DNA of 64,000 nt from Apricaphanius iberus (taxonomy: Eukaryota; Chordata; Actinopteri; Cyprinodontiformes; Aphaniidae): assembly GCA_028564705.1 (NCBI GenBank), contig JAPXFQ010002747.1:1922001-1986000 (forward strand), in the 5' to 3' direction. Positions within the stretch are counted from its first letter, which is position 1. Every line of letters begins with the position of its first letter. The notes beneath the pieces were generated by a model. The model made no database searches and was not told the DNA's origin. It saw only the letters and a list, made by a program, of their open reading frames with translations. The translations under genes were made by a program, and so were the position numbers. Positions 47,461 to 58,725 of this stretch are shown here, piece by piece.

Positions 47461-49355
47461 AAAAGATAAATAGTAGGCCTAGATGATGTGATAAATGCAC
47501 ACGCCTAACACCTGATGAAAGTTGTCAAAAATCTCTCCCCTTGGTTGCTTACATGACCCAGTAAACCATTAAGAAAATCATTCTTTAAGGGTGTCTCACA
47601 GGTTTTTTACATTTTCATTTTATCATTTGAAACATTATAAATGATAGTACGAACCCTCCCAATTCAACAATCTCAAATTTACAGTTATCTTATTTTGAAA
47701 GATATTACCGGAAGTAATAGCTCCCAACACTGGTTACAGAATTTATTAGAACATTGTTCGTTAGTGGCTAACAAGCTACCAGTTCCAACTGACAGAGTGG
47801 GGAGATTATTAGAAAATTGACACTAATTTTTCGCCTGCCTCTTGTATGTCTTTACTGTCGGTGTGGATAGAATTGTACTACGCTTTTTAGAGGGTTTGTG
47901 TTAAGGGACCACTTCAAACAGTAACACCGGGGTCTGAGAGTGACATCTTGACTGACTTACTGGAACTACCGCAGGTAATATCAACGCTAGCTAGCAGCTG
48001 ATGTGCTCCCAGTCATCCGTAGAGTCGGTTATGGTCACTTTTATTGTGATTATTAATGGTATTTCAGTAGTAGGTTGATATTTTAGGCTATTTACTGACC
48101 GGAAAGGCATTACTGCATTAAGCTAGTGGCCGTGTGTGTAATTCGCTTGAGGTGTTAAAGTAAGTGGAACTACGTCTTACAAATATTTCCCAGTTTTACT
48201 CAAAAACTGACCCGCTGTGACGTATTTTTCTTTTTCGTGTGTTTTACTGTTATACGATATAAGCAATGGGACGATCAGTTGAGGTTTAGACCTTGTCCGT
48301 TCGGGTTAAAACGCGTCACTTCTCAGGTGGTCAGAAGTAATAGGTTATAGTAAATTGGATCATAAAACAAGACATTAAATTCGTCTTTCCTTAGTTATTA
48401 ACCTACACGCTCTGTCTATTTAGCTCATAGATTTAACTTTCACGATTCGTAGATATTTGTGTCGTCGTTAAACGATAGTTTGAGCAGGGGGTTCTCGATG
48501 CACAAATGGGAATTTCCAGTGGGCGTTTTGAAGTACAGAAAACTCCGAATACACTTCAATGCGGCTTCAAATGCAACACTTTCAAAGATGAACTTAAAAT
48601 TTACAAAAATAGTTATATTAATTAACAATTTTACTGAAAGCTGAACACTGACTTATTAAAGTACCTTTATAGTATATTTAAGCTACGTTTGTGTAATTAA
48701 TAACATTTACATTTTAAAAATTTGGACTCACACTGACAAAAGCTTAAAAAGAAAAACCTAAACATCTGGCATTGCTATACTGTTAATTATTGCAATGATG
48801 GCACAGATCCACATTTTCCTGATTGCTCTCTTTGTTATTCATCATTAGGTCCCTATTGTGCAGACTTCCTAACAACGTTTTTCAGATATATTTACAGGAA
48901 ATTGTTTGAATTCATGGTATCTGACATGTTCTAGCCAAACAAATATTGCACCCCAGCAGTCAGATTAAAGATGCAGATCAGCTTTACAGGACTGGGCCAT
49001 GTAATATACCTTTTTATGTATTTTTTTCTATTTCAGCCGTATATTTTGAATTAAATTGGATCTGAATTGTTCTTGTCGTCTGATCTATGATTTCTGCTGG
49101 ACATGCTTTTTTAGTTTTTTTAATTTTATTTTTTTAAAGGAGGCAAGATGCATTATTATCCTAAAAATGACTGTGAATCATCAATCAAAAATGAATCATC
49201 AGAATACCTACTTTGGACTCGTGGGCTGAATATAATTTTAATGTTTAGCCATTAAAGGAGACAGTTTGGAGTCTTGGCTTTCCTCTTATTTGTTCTGGAA
49301 TAAAAACGAAAGTTTATTAACATTCATGTTAAGCTTTTATTTTTCTGTTTTCCAG

Positions 49356-49671
49356 AGGAGCCCATGGCTGTTTGGCGAGAAGTGTGTTCCAGGAACCTGC
49401 TGGTTCTCTCTCTGTCCCTCTACATCCTGCTAACCCTAGATGTACACGCACGTCCAGCCAACATGTCCTCTTCAAAGGACAAGTCTCCCGCCACTAAGGA
49501 CGAGAACGAAATCCTTCCACCGGACCACCTGAACGGCTTGAAGATGGAGATGGACGGCCACCTGAACAAGGACTTCCATCAGGAGGTGTTCCTGGGGAAG
49601 GAGATGGAGGAGTTTGAGGAGGATTCAGAGCCAAGGAGGAACAGGAAGAAGCTTATTGAAATTTTTACCAA
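49356..49671 (+). CDS. sdf4: sdf4 exon 2 (coding from 49364, residues 1-103)
   Basis: The acceptor 'ttttctgttttccag' ends at 49355 and the ATG follows 8 bases later. It encodes the signal peptide, N33 glycosylation site, [19 protein letters not shown] and [10 protein letters not shown]. Donor ACCAA|GTAAGA, phase 2. The exon number assumes one upstream non-coding exon. Confidence 0.93.
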
Positions 49672-52600
49672 GTAAGAAATGTTTTTTCTTTTTTGTTATT
49701 CAGTCTCTGACAGTCTGGATTCCTGCATTTCTGAGCTAAATGGAATAAGTGGGCCACAGATCTGTTTTTCTGCAACACTGAAGGTCAGGGCTGGAAATGT
49801 TAAATATTTCATTACTAGAACAGAAGATTATAGTTATCCTTCATTCTCTCTGAGTGGGGGAAATCAACAGTGACCTAGGCATGGCAGCAAAAAGATAAGC
49901 AATAATAAAAACTAAGATAACAACTGCAGTAAGGTCAGTTATACAAGAGAGAGAGAGGGGAAAAAACTATACTATTACTAGACTGCAGTACAGCCATAAA
50001 ATACAGCAAGGAATCCATTTGTTAATAGTGTGTCGCAACATGAGAAGTGAGCAGAAACACTGTGGTGTTTTAAATGCACTATTACAGTACTACTCATGTT
50101 AGGTCAACTTCATGCTGCAAGCAAGACGAGGAATAAAAAAAAAAGTAAAGGCCAAGCTGAGTAAGCGCACACGTTTGTCTGCATTCCACGGAAACGGGTT
50201 TTGCTCATTAACCGTCCAGAAGCGTGACAAAATACTAATTTTAACTTTCCCTGTCTGCAAGCTTTTGGTTTATTAGATTCGCAACAACAAAAGCCTAATG
50301 TCTTTATTATTAATCCCTAAAAATAAATGATGGGGATGATGAGTGAATCAGAGAGCGTGCTGGAATTTATATGAATTCAGCCAAAAGTAATAAAAAAAGA
50401 AAAATATATATTTTGAAGCTTGATGGCAACTTGAAACTAAATGCTCCAAAGATTTTTTTCCCTTTAGTAGCTAAAACACGATTTTACTCAATGGGCCTTT
50501 TGCTTTTTAGTTGAAGAAAGAATTGTGCTTTATATCATAATTATATATTTATTTTCCCTCTGGGATTACTGTATTGAGTTTTTATGCTTTTAGATGAGTC
50601 CCACAGCAAAATGCAGAGAAAACAGAATTGTTTCAAGTCTAATAACTACAAGCATTTCATACCTCTACAATGTGAGTTTTTGCCTTGTTTTTTTTTTTTT
50701 CATCCTGTTACAACTCTGCAAGACTGACAAAGTGTCAAATGTACTTCCTCTTTACCAGAATTGTGTAAAGTCTTACCAGAGAAATTTTAGTCCAGGTATG
50801 TTGTACCTCAGTTCAAATTGGTTGCCATTTTAACAAAGGTTGGCTTAAGTTGAAAAGAAAGAGACTGTTGTACATAAAAACTAAAATAATTAATACAAAC
50901 TCCTAGGCATGGGAATCTTGCAACATCTCACGATTCAATTCTATTCCGATTCTTGGGGTGACGATTCGATTCAGAAACCATTCTCGATTCAAATAAAAAA
51001 AAAAAATTCTAAATCAATACTCTTTCATTCATCATTTGTTTTTGTAACACACAACTTGATCTGCCAAGTGTCTGTGATGAAGTGAGCCATGAATGTAATA
51101 GGGCATCAACACAAAATGGATTTTACAATCTAGCTTGAGAGAAGAGAACTGGTTCACAAGTAACAAGACATGAAATTGAAACTGGATATCCAAGACGTTT
51201 TAAACAAAATTTCTAGTCTTGAAAAAAAATGCTGATATATTATAAGAAGAAAAAAATAATAATATGTATTTTGTTTGTTCTTTGGTACCTAGTAGAAAAT
51301 ACATTGAAAATATTTAGTATGCACCAAATGTTGCTTATCAACCATCATTTAACAGAAATTTATGGCTTATGTTATTATTTTCATTGTTTTTGTTAGAATT
51401 TTTAAAGTCCTAACGTTATTGAACTCAGCATATATTTCCGACTTCCTTGAAAGCGCCACAGGTGTGAAGCGCTGCTGGATGTTTATGTGTAGCTTATAAA
51501 GAAAGATATTCTTATATATTTGCAGATCTATAAATAAATAAATAAAAATTTAAACTTTAGCCAAGGGTGTCATTAGCATGGAGAAGACCTTTTAGACGGC
51601 CCAAACATTTACCTTCAGCAAAGACGGGGCGGGCTGAATTTCTCTTTCGTCTTTCATGCTGAAGCTTTAGCCTAGCTGCTACAGCTAGCTAGCGCTAGCT
51701 AGCCAACGGTGCATCAGACTTGTCAATGCGACAGTGGCCGGTGCATGACCAACACTACGCGAAGCGAAAATGTAAAAGGTTTCAGAAAACATATTTTTTG
51801 AGAATCGATTCTCAATCAATTCGGAATCTTGTTAAATAGGAATCGAGATTCAGACGTGAATCGATTCTTCCTCACACCCCTACAAACTCCAACAACAAAT
51901 AAAATCGTCCAAAAATGATCTCTCTGAAGCTTCTTTATCTCTTTCAGCTGACGAACGAGTCTTATGATCCACTCATGCAGAAATATTTTCAACACTGAAC
52001 ACTTTAGTTGTCTGTCTCTCCTTGTCCTATGATCAGACAGGCCCATTATTACCGGTAACGGTGTATTTAATAACCATTGTTAAAGTGACACACTATGAAT
52101 AGAGTTAAATATAGATTTATTCCAATAAATTTTATTTGTGTAGCGCGCTTTCAATAACAAGGTAATTCAAGGTGCATTTAACCCAAACTGAGTTTGAAAT
52201 CCTAGTTGACGTGTGAAAGTCAGTTGGATCAGTTGTGTGTGTATGAGTGTCCTGCAACTTTTAGATGAGTGCCTGGCCTGTCACAATAAAAATTAGATCA
52301 ATTAATCGGATGATAAATTGAAATGAGCTCAATAAGTTTTTCAGCCATGAGAATTTCCATTTGAATGATTGTTTTTTCTCGAATGTCTCCCTCTGTCTGC
52401 CACAGCGACTTGATAAAAAAAGGCATATACGGTTGGTATATCTGTAGCAGAAGAGGAAAATGGGATGTACTTTTTCTGACTGTTTCTTTTGTTAGTTTGT
52501 CCTTTTGTGTTTACAAAACTTCTAACTTGTAGTTTTTTTCCAGTTTTTACTAGTCTGAGCCAAGTTTTTTAAAGGGAACTTTTGTTTATAGTTCGTCCAG

Positions 52601-55485
52601 TTTTGTATATTTTCGGATGCTTTGTTAATCTGTATTGGATATTAAAAATTTCTTCCAGCTGTAGTGGTAAATTCTTCTTATGAAGTGTAAGTATTTTGTT
52701 ACCTTAAATAGAAATTATATGTATTTATACGTCACTGTTGACATCAACTCTGAAATAAACTGAAACAGAATGGGAAAGATTTATTTTTTACAGAAACCGA
52801 CTCAGAAGGCATTCTTTCATACCAGATGACACTGAAAAATGAATAAAAACACCAGTGAAGGAGAACTTTAATCTATGATTGGCATTCAATGATTACTAAA
52901 ACCTTGCAAACAGTTTTATACCTCTGACTTGTCCCTTTGTTGTTCCTTGTGCTGACGGGTTTTTTTTTGTGTGTGTTTTATTTTATGTATACCTGTCAAA
53001 AAGTTCAGACAACAAAATAGAGATTTTTCTTTTGTGACTTCTCTTGTGACAGAGTTGATGTCAACAAGGATCGGAGTGTGAGTGCCAAGGAGATGCAGAA
53101 CTGGATCGTGGAGAAGACGAAGGAGCACTTCAAGGAGGCCATGGAGGAGAACAAGAACAGTTTCCGTGCGGTCGATCCAGATGGGGATGGTGAGGGTCAA
53201 GCTCCTTGTGGTGGCAGCCTGATAATTATTTTACATGTATTCAGGAGCTAAATGGTTTTCTGTGCTGTCTGTAGGTTATGTAACATGGAATGAGTACAAA
53301 GTGAAGTTTCTGGCTAGCAAAGGTTTTGATGAGATGGAGGTTGCTGAGAAAATAAAGAAGAAGGAAGAGCTGAAACTGGACGAGGAAAGTAAGTGTAAAA
53401 CTGCACAATTTGTTTTTGTTCTTTTCATGCGTGGGAGTTAATTCAAGGAACGCCTTAAATCTTTAAAAAATGTTTTTCTTATCTTTACACCTGCAGCTCA
53501 GGAGGTGTTGGAGAGCTTAAAGGACCGCTGGTTTCAGGCCGATAATCCTCCTGCTGACCAGCGGTTGGATGAAGAAGAGTTCCTCTCCTTCCTCCACCCT
53601 GAGCACAGCAAAGGCATGCTCAGATACATGGTGAAGGAAATAGTGCGAGACTTGGGTACATTACTTTATTTTTCTCTGTAGCATCATTAGAGATTTTTTT
53701 TATGTTCTTCAAATTTTCTTAATGTCTTTAAGGCACAGAGCCCTCTAGTGGACATAAATTAGTTTTTTCTTATTGAAATTCCCTTGCAATAATTTAAGTT
53801 ACTAGTCAGTTCATGCAGGACTTTAATTACAAGCCTTTTATATGCTTTTTACATGTATGTTAATTTCCCATTTGTTGGATATCTAATCTTTTATATAATT
53901 CCCCTTATATGAAAATGAACCACAGACTGATGTGCAAAATCCCAGAGGCAAATGGGGTAAAAACTGGGCTTCCATTCCTGCTCTAAAACATAAAACAAAC
54001 ACAATACAACAAAAAAGTCTAACTATTTACACTAGGAATGCACACTGGTATCGGGTTTCTGGACCGATACCATTCTAATGTACTCGTATTGGTTAGTTAA
54101 CTGATACCATGAACCGATACTTGAAACATGAAAACTGCAATAATTTCACCAAAAAAAATATTTTTCACTTCATAAAGGACTTGTTTTTGTGTGCATTCCA
54201 GTCCCCTGCTACAAGGTATTTGTCTATGGAACATCAGAGTGCTATATATGCTATAAATAAATAAAACCTTATATAATGGCATTAATAAATAATAAACAAA
54301 TGTATAATGTGATGATGAAAGAGTAAAAAAAACTAAATGAATATGAGATTCCTAATTCATTCATTTTAAATATTTTACATTTTCCTTTAAAAATGCATTG
54401 ATTATTTTTCAAACATTCACTTTAATATTTTTTTCCAAATACATTTTATTTTTAGCTCTTAGTATTTATTTCTATCAATACGTACCAAGCCGTGATTAAA
54501 TAATTTGGATTTTTTGGAATTTGAATTTGGTTATTTGGATATTTTTCAATAATTTTTGTTTATCATTTTCAGAAAGATTTTTTAAAAATGTTTTAAATCT
54601 TTTTCTCCCCAATCTGACAGGGAGGGTAGTGGCAAATGAAACATGGAAAGTGTATAGTTTCCTAGTTTAGATTCTGATAACTTTTGTTGTTTATAAATCC
54701 ACTCCTAATTACTATGCAGGGAAGTGTAATTTAAGCTCTGCTGAGTGTAAATCGGAGGTTTTGCGTTTTTCTCCTGCAGACCAGGACAGCGACTGGAAAC
54801 TGACCCTATCAGAGTTCATCTCTTTACCCGTGGGCACAGTGGAGAACCAGCAGGGGCAGGACATCGACGACGACTGGGTTAAAGAGAGGAAGAAGGAGTT
54901 TGAGGAAGTAATCGACTCGAACCACGATGGGATCGTAACCATGAACGAGCTGGAGGTGAGTCACAGAAGGACGACGCTCTTCGTTTACTGGCATTCAGGC
55001 CACGAATAATAATAATAATAATTCTCCAGCTAAAATGCTTTTAGTTTAAGTTTTTTTAGTTTTTGTCCAAACTGTTTGTTTCACATCTGTTTCAAATGTC
55101 AAAAATCTGGATTTGAAAAACAACAAAGGTCACAAATTAACAAGTATACGACTGATTCATAAGAAAAGGTACATTTTAGAGAGCTAATTTAAAAAAACAA
55201 GGAATAGTTATGCAATGTTTTAGAAATTCTGCTCAAACAACTCAAAAAAAGGTTGCAAATGTTCTTAGAACGATGTTCAGGATTTTCCCATTTCAATGCG
55301 CCTCCCAGGAATACATGGACCCGATGAACGAGCACAACGCTCTGAACGAGGCCAAGCAGATGATCGCCGTCGCAGACGAGAACCAGAACCGCCGCCTGGA
55401 GCTGGAAGAGATCCTCAGATACAGCGAATACTTCACCGGCAGCAAGCTCATGGATTACGCCAGAAACGTGCACGAGGAGTTCTGA
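49364..55485 (+). CDS. sdf4: 45 kDa calcium-binding protein (SDF4/Cab45), complete CDS
   Basis: A CREC-family EF-hand protein of the Golgi lumen; in mammals it oligomerises with Ca2+ and sorts secretory cargo at the trans-Golgi. Six exons join in phase: 49364-49671, 53053-53189, 53275-53388, 53497-53655, 54780-54955, 55309-55485, giving 356 residues (human 362). A signal peptide (about 1-29) is followed by RPANMSS, including N-glycosylation site N33. Next come the CREC-typical [12 protein letters not shown] and DGHLN. EF-hand loops are visible at 105-116, 144-155 (canonical DPDGDGYVTWNE), 202-213, 240-251, 285-296 ([12 protein letters not shown]) and 321-332. The C-terminus is HEEF, as in vertebrate Cab45. 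The start has G at +4 and lies 9 bases into the exon, so a non-coding exon precedes it. It is divergent from c1qtnf12 and convergent with the HIPK gene. Near-identity to the family over the whole length makes this firm. Confidence 0.97.
50903..51881. mobile_element. Non-autonomous hAT-type element with 8-bp duplication
   Basis: ACAAACTC stands on both sides (50895-50902, 51882-51889). The left end CTAGGCATGGGAATC and the inverted right end AGGGGTGTGAGGAAG are imperfect inverted repeats. 'gattcgattc'-type words lie near both ends. The interior includes a stretch of repeated 'gctagctagc' words (about 51670-51700). No transposase frame is present. Confidence 0.75.
52110..52180 (+). repeat. Dispersed 'ttatttgtgtagcgcgctt' repeat fragment
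   Basis: The words 'aattttatttgtgtagcgcg' and 'caaggtgcattta' mark another copy of the short teleost repeat. Confidence 0.45.
53053..53189 (+). CDS. sdf4: sdf4 coding exon (residues 103-149)
   Basis: It encodes the EF loop [12 protein letters not shown], the helix [16 protein letters not shown] and the start of DPDGDG. Acceptor 'cttgtgacag', donor GATG|GTGAGG, phase 1. Confidence 0.95.
53275..53388 (+). CDS. sdf4: sdf4 coding exon (residues 149-187)
   Basis: It completes the second EF loop (YVTWNE) and encodes [20 protein letters not shown]. Flanking introns are short: 85 bp before and 108 bp after. Confidence 0.95.
53497..53655 (+). CDS. sdf4: sdf4 coding exon (residues 187-240)
   Basis: It encodes the [12 protein letters not shown] loop, [18 protein letters not shown] and KEIVRDL. 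Acceptor 'tttacacctgcag', donor CTTGG|GTACAT, phase 1. Confidence 0.95.
53656..54779 (+). other. sdf4: sdf4 intron (1.1 kb) with MITE remnant
   Basis: Between the coding exons ending at 53655 and starting at 54780. From 54033 to about 54320 it carries a truncated relative of the 46600-46984 element ('taggaatgcacactggtatc', 'accgataccattctaatgta'). The remainder is AT-rich. Confidence 0.6.
54033..54320 (+). mobile_element. Truncated hAT-type MITE copy
   Basis: The first 150 bases follow the order of the intact copy at 46600-46984 (gatacc, ttctaatgta, aatttcacc, tttttcactt). The right inverted end and duplication are lost. Confidence 0.55.
54780..54955 (+). CDS. sdf4: sdf4 coding exon (residues 240-298)
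   Basis: It encodes EF loop [32 protein letters not shown] and the canonical loop [12 protein letters not shown]. It ends in phase 0 at CTGGAG|GTGAGT. Confidence 0.95.
55309..55485 (+). CDS. sdf4: sdf4 last coding exon (residues 299-356)
   Basis: It encodes [20 protein letters not shown], the last EF loop [12 protein letters not shown] and YARNVHEEF, then TGA. Acceptor 'caatgcgcctcccag'. Confidence 0.96.
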   Translation, partial: EYMDPMNEHNALNEAKQMIAVADENQNRRLELEEILRYSEYFTGSKLMDYARNVHEEF

Positions 55486-55752
55486 ACACGAAATTTACAG
55501 ACACATTCCCTCTTCCCCACACAGACACACACACACACCGTTTAGATCTGCTTCAGGGACAAGTCTGTCTGGGTAGCCGGCTGTTTGGGAAGGAACACGG
55601 GAATACGGTCTATTGTCGTGTGGTTTACTTTCATCACCAGACTGTTTCCCTTATGACTTAACCCCCCCCCCAAAAAAAAACAAACAAGGAAACTAACTAT
55701 CTACTTTCTGTGCCCCATTGGACGATATCTCTGGGATTTCGTCTTCTCCAAA

Positions 55753-55758
55753 AATAAA
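55753..55758 (+). terminator. sdf4: Poly(A) signal AATAAA, candidate proximal for sdf4
   Basis: Canonical hexamer 268 bases after the stop codon, followed by a GT-rich stretch (gtgtgtatatg) fitting a downstream element. Confidence 0.55.
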
Positions 55759-56100
55759 TTGTGAAATGTGTGTATATGATGAATTGTAGCCTAGATGGTA
55801 CTGTTTGTGTTGGCCTGAGTCATTTAGCCAGCATGTCTGTATACAGTGTAAATATTTCCATTTGTTTCAGAGCCATATGTTGGAGAGAGCGGAGGTGTTC
55901 AGATGTAATATCGATGGTTAGTCCCATTAATAAGTCATTCCTCAATTCAGTTTCAGCTTTTTCTAAAATGGTGGTTTTCTGCTGTAAATGCCGGATAAAC
56001 TGGATAGACTAAAAACCTGTTAATATTCCTGGAAGCTGCAGCAGTGATCTATATCACATAGGTCTTCATTAAACTAGTTGATTGCACATAGCATTTACAA

Positions 56101-56102
<2 letters not shown>

Positions 56103-56143
<41 letters not shown>
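56103..56143 (+). repeat. (AT)n microsatellite
   Basis: About 20 AT units in the distal sdf4 3' UTR or spacer. Confidence 0.95.
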
Positions 56144-56146
<3 letters not shown>

Positions 56147-56615
56147 ACCTAGCTACTTTCTATATTGATAAAAGCTCTGAGTTTTCTTAACAGCTGTTTG
56201 TCTTTATGCTTTTATTAATGTGGATAAAGATGGATTTTTATTTATTGACCTGCTCATTTTGAATGTTTAAAAGCCTTGCACTTGTTTGCTGCAGGTGTCC
56301 TTCTGTCTTGGTTCCTCATAATTGCTCTGATTCTTGTGAATTTCCTTGTTTTCTTTCTTGAAATCCATGAAGAAAAAAATATTCTACGTGCAGCGTTTGG
56401 GATCCTCCTGTTGGCCATGCTGTCCTCGGTTCGATTGTAACATAAGATTTATAATAACTGAATGTGATGGCTTTATAAAATGTACTACAAATAAAACACA
56501 ACTGAATATTTTTAATGGCCTATGTTACCTTTATTGTCTGAATTGTTTTGTCTTAGAAAAATCTGAAAATATTGAGGTAAAAACTGGTCAAATCTAATAA
56601 ATGTAATAAACGTTC

Positions 56616-56900
56616 TAGGTAAGACTTAGGACACAATTGGAAATTTGTATCTACTACTTGCATGTTAAGATTTTACATTATCAGAAGTTATTTTGGGGTT
56701 TGCAGCAAAATGATAAATGCCTGAAAAAAATTGGGTTATTTAATGTTGCATACTTTTAAAGATGTTTTGCTCATTAATTGTATTTGGTGCTTGAGTTTTC
56801 TTTTTTCAAGCCATGGCTTCACAAAAGGATTAGAAACTAAAGTAAATTTAAAAATTTGGGGGGAATTTTTTTCTAACAAGCAGTGTCCTTTTAGATTGTG

Positions 56901-56935
<35 letters not shown>

Positions 56936-57470
56936 CCGAACATTTTTTGTAAAACAAATTCACATTGGGTAGGATTCTGCACCTCTTGTGTCTTAACCTG
57001 ATTCTTGCTGCAGGCAGGTTGTCCACTCTTTTGCAGTCAGCTTTGAATCATTTATTAGTTGATTTTTTAAAATGTTTTTCTTCACTTCAACTGAATCAGA
57101 ATAAAGAGCCTCAAACATTGCCAACACAAGTTACGGTCTAACTAAATCAGTTCAGTATGGAGCAAAAGATAAGGGATAATTGTATCTTTGGGGGAAAAAA
57201 ATGGTTGAAACTGAAAAGTAATTGTTGAAATCAAATTTTAAATCTTGATCTCAAGGTTTAAATAAATGAAATAAAAAGTATAAAAACTTTTCAGTTAGAG
57301 GTACTACCAACTATGGTACATTGCCACATTGGAATCCCCACCTTTCTGGAACACTTTACTGTGGTGCGTTCTCAAACAGATCTCCGACTTCCAAGATAAA
57401 TGGAACGCAACATTATTAACAACATGTAAGATATAACTGTTGCTTTGAGTTTAAAAATCACCAAGAGACA
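56616..57470. other. Intergenic spacer between convergent genes
   Basis: AT-rich, with an (AT)n/poly-T tract at 56899-56936. No coding signal. It separates the 3' ends of sdf4 and the HIPK gene. Confidence 0.5.
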
Positions 57471-58347
57471 GATGAATATTTAGAGATTTTATTGCATACA
57501 TACAGGTTCAAGATCACTGTTACACACTAATGTTGTATGGACAGCCATCACAATAAACTGATTATTTGCTTAGAAGCAGCAACATTAATTTATCTTTCAT
57601 CTAAGTGTCCTTCTTAGGCTTGCTTCAAATCAAATGCAGTAATCTGTTTTCCACATAGACTTCTACCCAGTTGAGACATTTGGTGGACGTTTTACTTCAC
57701 TGACACCACTTCACAAGACAAACGTGATTTTTTTTTCCAATAAGATGAACACTTGTATAAATTTTAAATCTTAAGAACCAGTTACAAACTTTTGCTGAAA
57801 TCTACTCCATGACAGACACATGTGGCCTTTATGGGATTTTTGAAAGTCCTGAACACATCCAAGGCCACACCAAAACACGCTGAACCTTTGAACCTCTGAC
57901 ACATCAGTACACAACACAGTAGGTTCACTTTTTTGTTTTAGAATAAAACTTAAAATACATACACACTACATTCATTATTCAAACATAATCCGAATTACCA
58001 CAATGTGCAGATGTTACATATTTAAATAAAAAGGTAGGTGCCCTTAAAAAGCAATTGAGTAGTTAAATAAAATACTTCTAAAACTGTAAAAATGGAAAAA
58101 ATAAAAAAAGCACCATCGATTTCTCTACAACATACACCTCTCACGCTCAATAAAATGTTTAATTTTGGGTTATCAAACGGGCTGCACTGCTCGTCACAGT
58201 GATGGAGCTGAAGTCAAATGGAGCAGATGAAAATAAATTGGAGCCACGTTTAAAATAACTCAATGTGAAGATAAAAAAAAAAAAAAAAAGGTCTGTGCTC
58301 GTCTCCAGCCTAAGCTCGGATATGGGTCAGTGCTGCTATCTCAGTCA
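57471..58347 (-). other. 3' UTR of the HIPK gene
   Basis: It extends from the stop codon at 58348 to an AATAAA on the minus strand at 57493-57488, the only canonical hexamer that I see in this stretch. It includes a 17-19-base poly-A (plus strand) at about 58271. Confidence 0.6.
57488..57493 (-). terminator. Poly(A) signal AATAAA for the HIPK gene
   Basis: TTTATT on the plus strand, about 855 bases after the stop codon. Cleavage is expected 10-30 bases further, near 57465-57478. Confidence 0.5.
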
Positions 58348-58725
58348 TCACAGGTAAGGAGGATACTGGTTGAGTTTTCTCTGGTAAGCAGGACTGGAAC
58401 GGTGGAAAGGCTGTGGTTGAGGGTTGCCGTACTGTCCGGTTGCAGACCCTCCGAGCGCCAAGCCCGCGTTCTTCTGTAGCAGGGCCAGGGAGGAGTAGGC
58501 CCCACTCGGCCTGCCCCCCTGCATCTGGTCCACGGCCTGGGACACGGAGGCCAGGGCGGCGGAGGCTGGATAGGTGTACAGATTCGGTGCCGAGCTGAAA
58601 AGGGCGGCGTCTTGAAGGCGGTAGGACGAGTGAGAGGAAGCAGGCGGCGGGTATGTGGGCTGACGGCGTAGGGAGCCGCCGCTTCCTGTGTGGCTGTGGG
58701 AGGACGGCATCACAGACTGCTGCAC
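58348..58725 (-). CDS. HIPK last coding exon (125 residues plus stop)
   Basis: Begins phase 0 after acceptor 'ctcgtttcag' with VQQSVMPSSHSHTGSGGS. It is rich in Ser, Pro, Tyr and Gln, contains SYRLQDAALFSSAPNLYTYP and SVSQAVDQM, and ends NQYPPYL, TGA. Its codons are clearly more GC-rich than the flanking introns. Confidence 0.92.
   Translation of the reverse strand: MQQSVMPSSHSHTGSGGSLRRQPTYPPPASSHSSYRLQDAALFSSAPNLYTYPASAALASVSQAVDQMQGGRPSGAYSSLALLQKNAGLALGGSATGQYGNPQPQPFHRSSPAYQRKLNQYPPYL

Larger units (their letters stand above)
44613..49355. other. Divergent spacer between c1qtnf12 and sdf4
   Basis: It should contain both promoters and the non-coding first exons. A pyrimidine-rich tract lies at 45425-45490. 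A possible sdf4 5' exon ends at about 47973-47974 (ACCGCAG|GTAATA). Two MITE-like repeats occur (46600-46984 and about 47128-47460). No TATA box could be assigned with confidence. B3GALT6, which lies between these genes in mammals, is not present as an open frame. Confidence 0.5.
49672..53052 (+). other. sdf4: sdf4 intron between the first two coding exons
   Basis: The 3.4-kb intron holds the 979-bp hAT element (50903-51881) and a dispersed repeat near 52110-52180. A segment at 52260-52430 also looks repeat-derived. No additional exon was seen. Confidence 0.6.
55486..56615 (+). other. sdf4: sdf4 3' UTR
   Basis: Candidate poly(A) signals AATAAA lie at 55753, 56596 and 56605. The first would give a UTR of roughly 290 bases, the last two one of about 1.1 kb. 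An (AT)n tract lies in the distal part. Confidence 0.55.

Noticed and set aside
44523..49363. Search for B3GALT6 between c1qtnf12 and sdf4
   Set aside because: No frame near the expected 300-plus residues or with galactosyltransferase motifs is present on either strand.
55296..55661. 121-residue plus-strand frame over the last sdf4 exon
   Set aside because: A shadow frame; the correct frame encodes the final EF-hand and HEEF.
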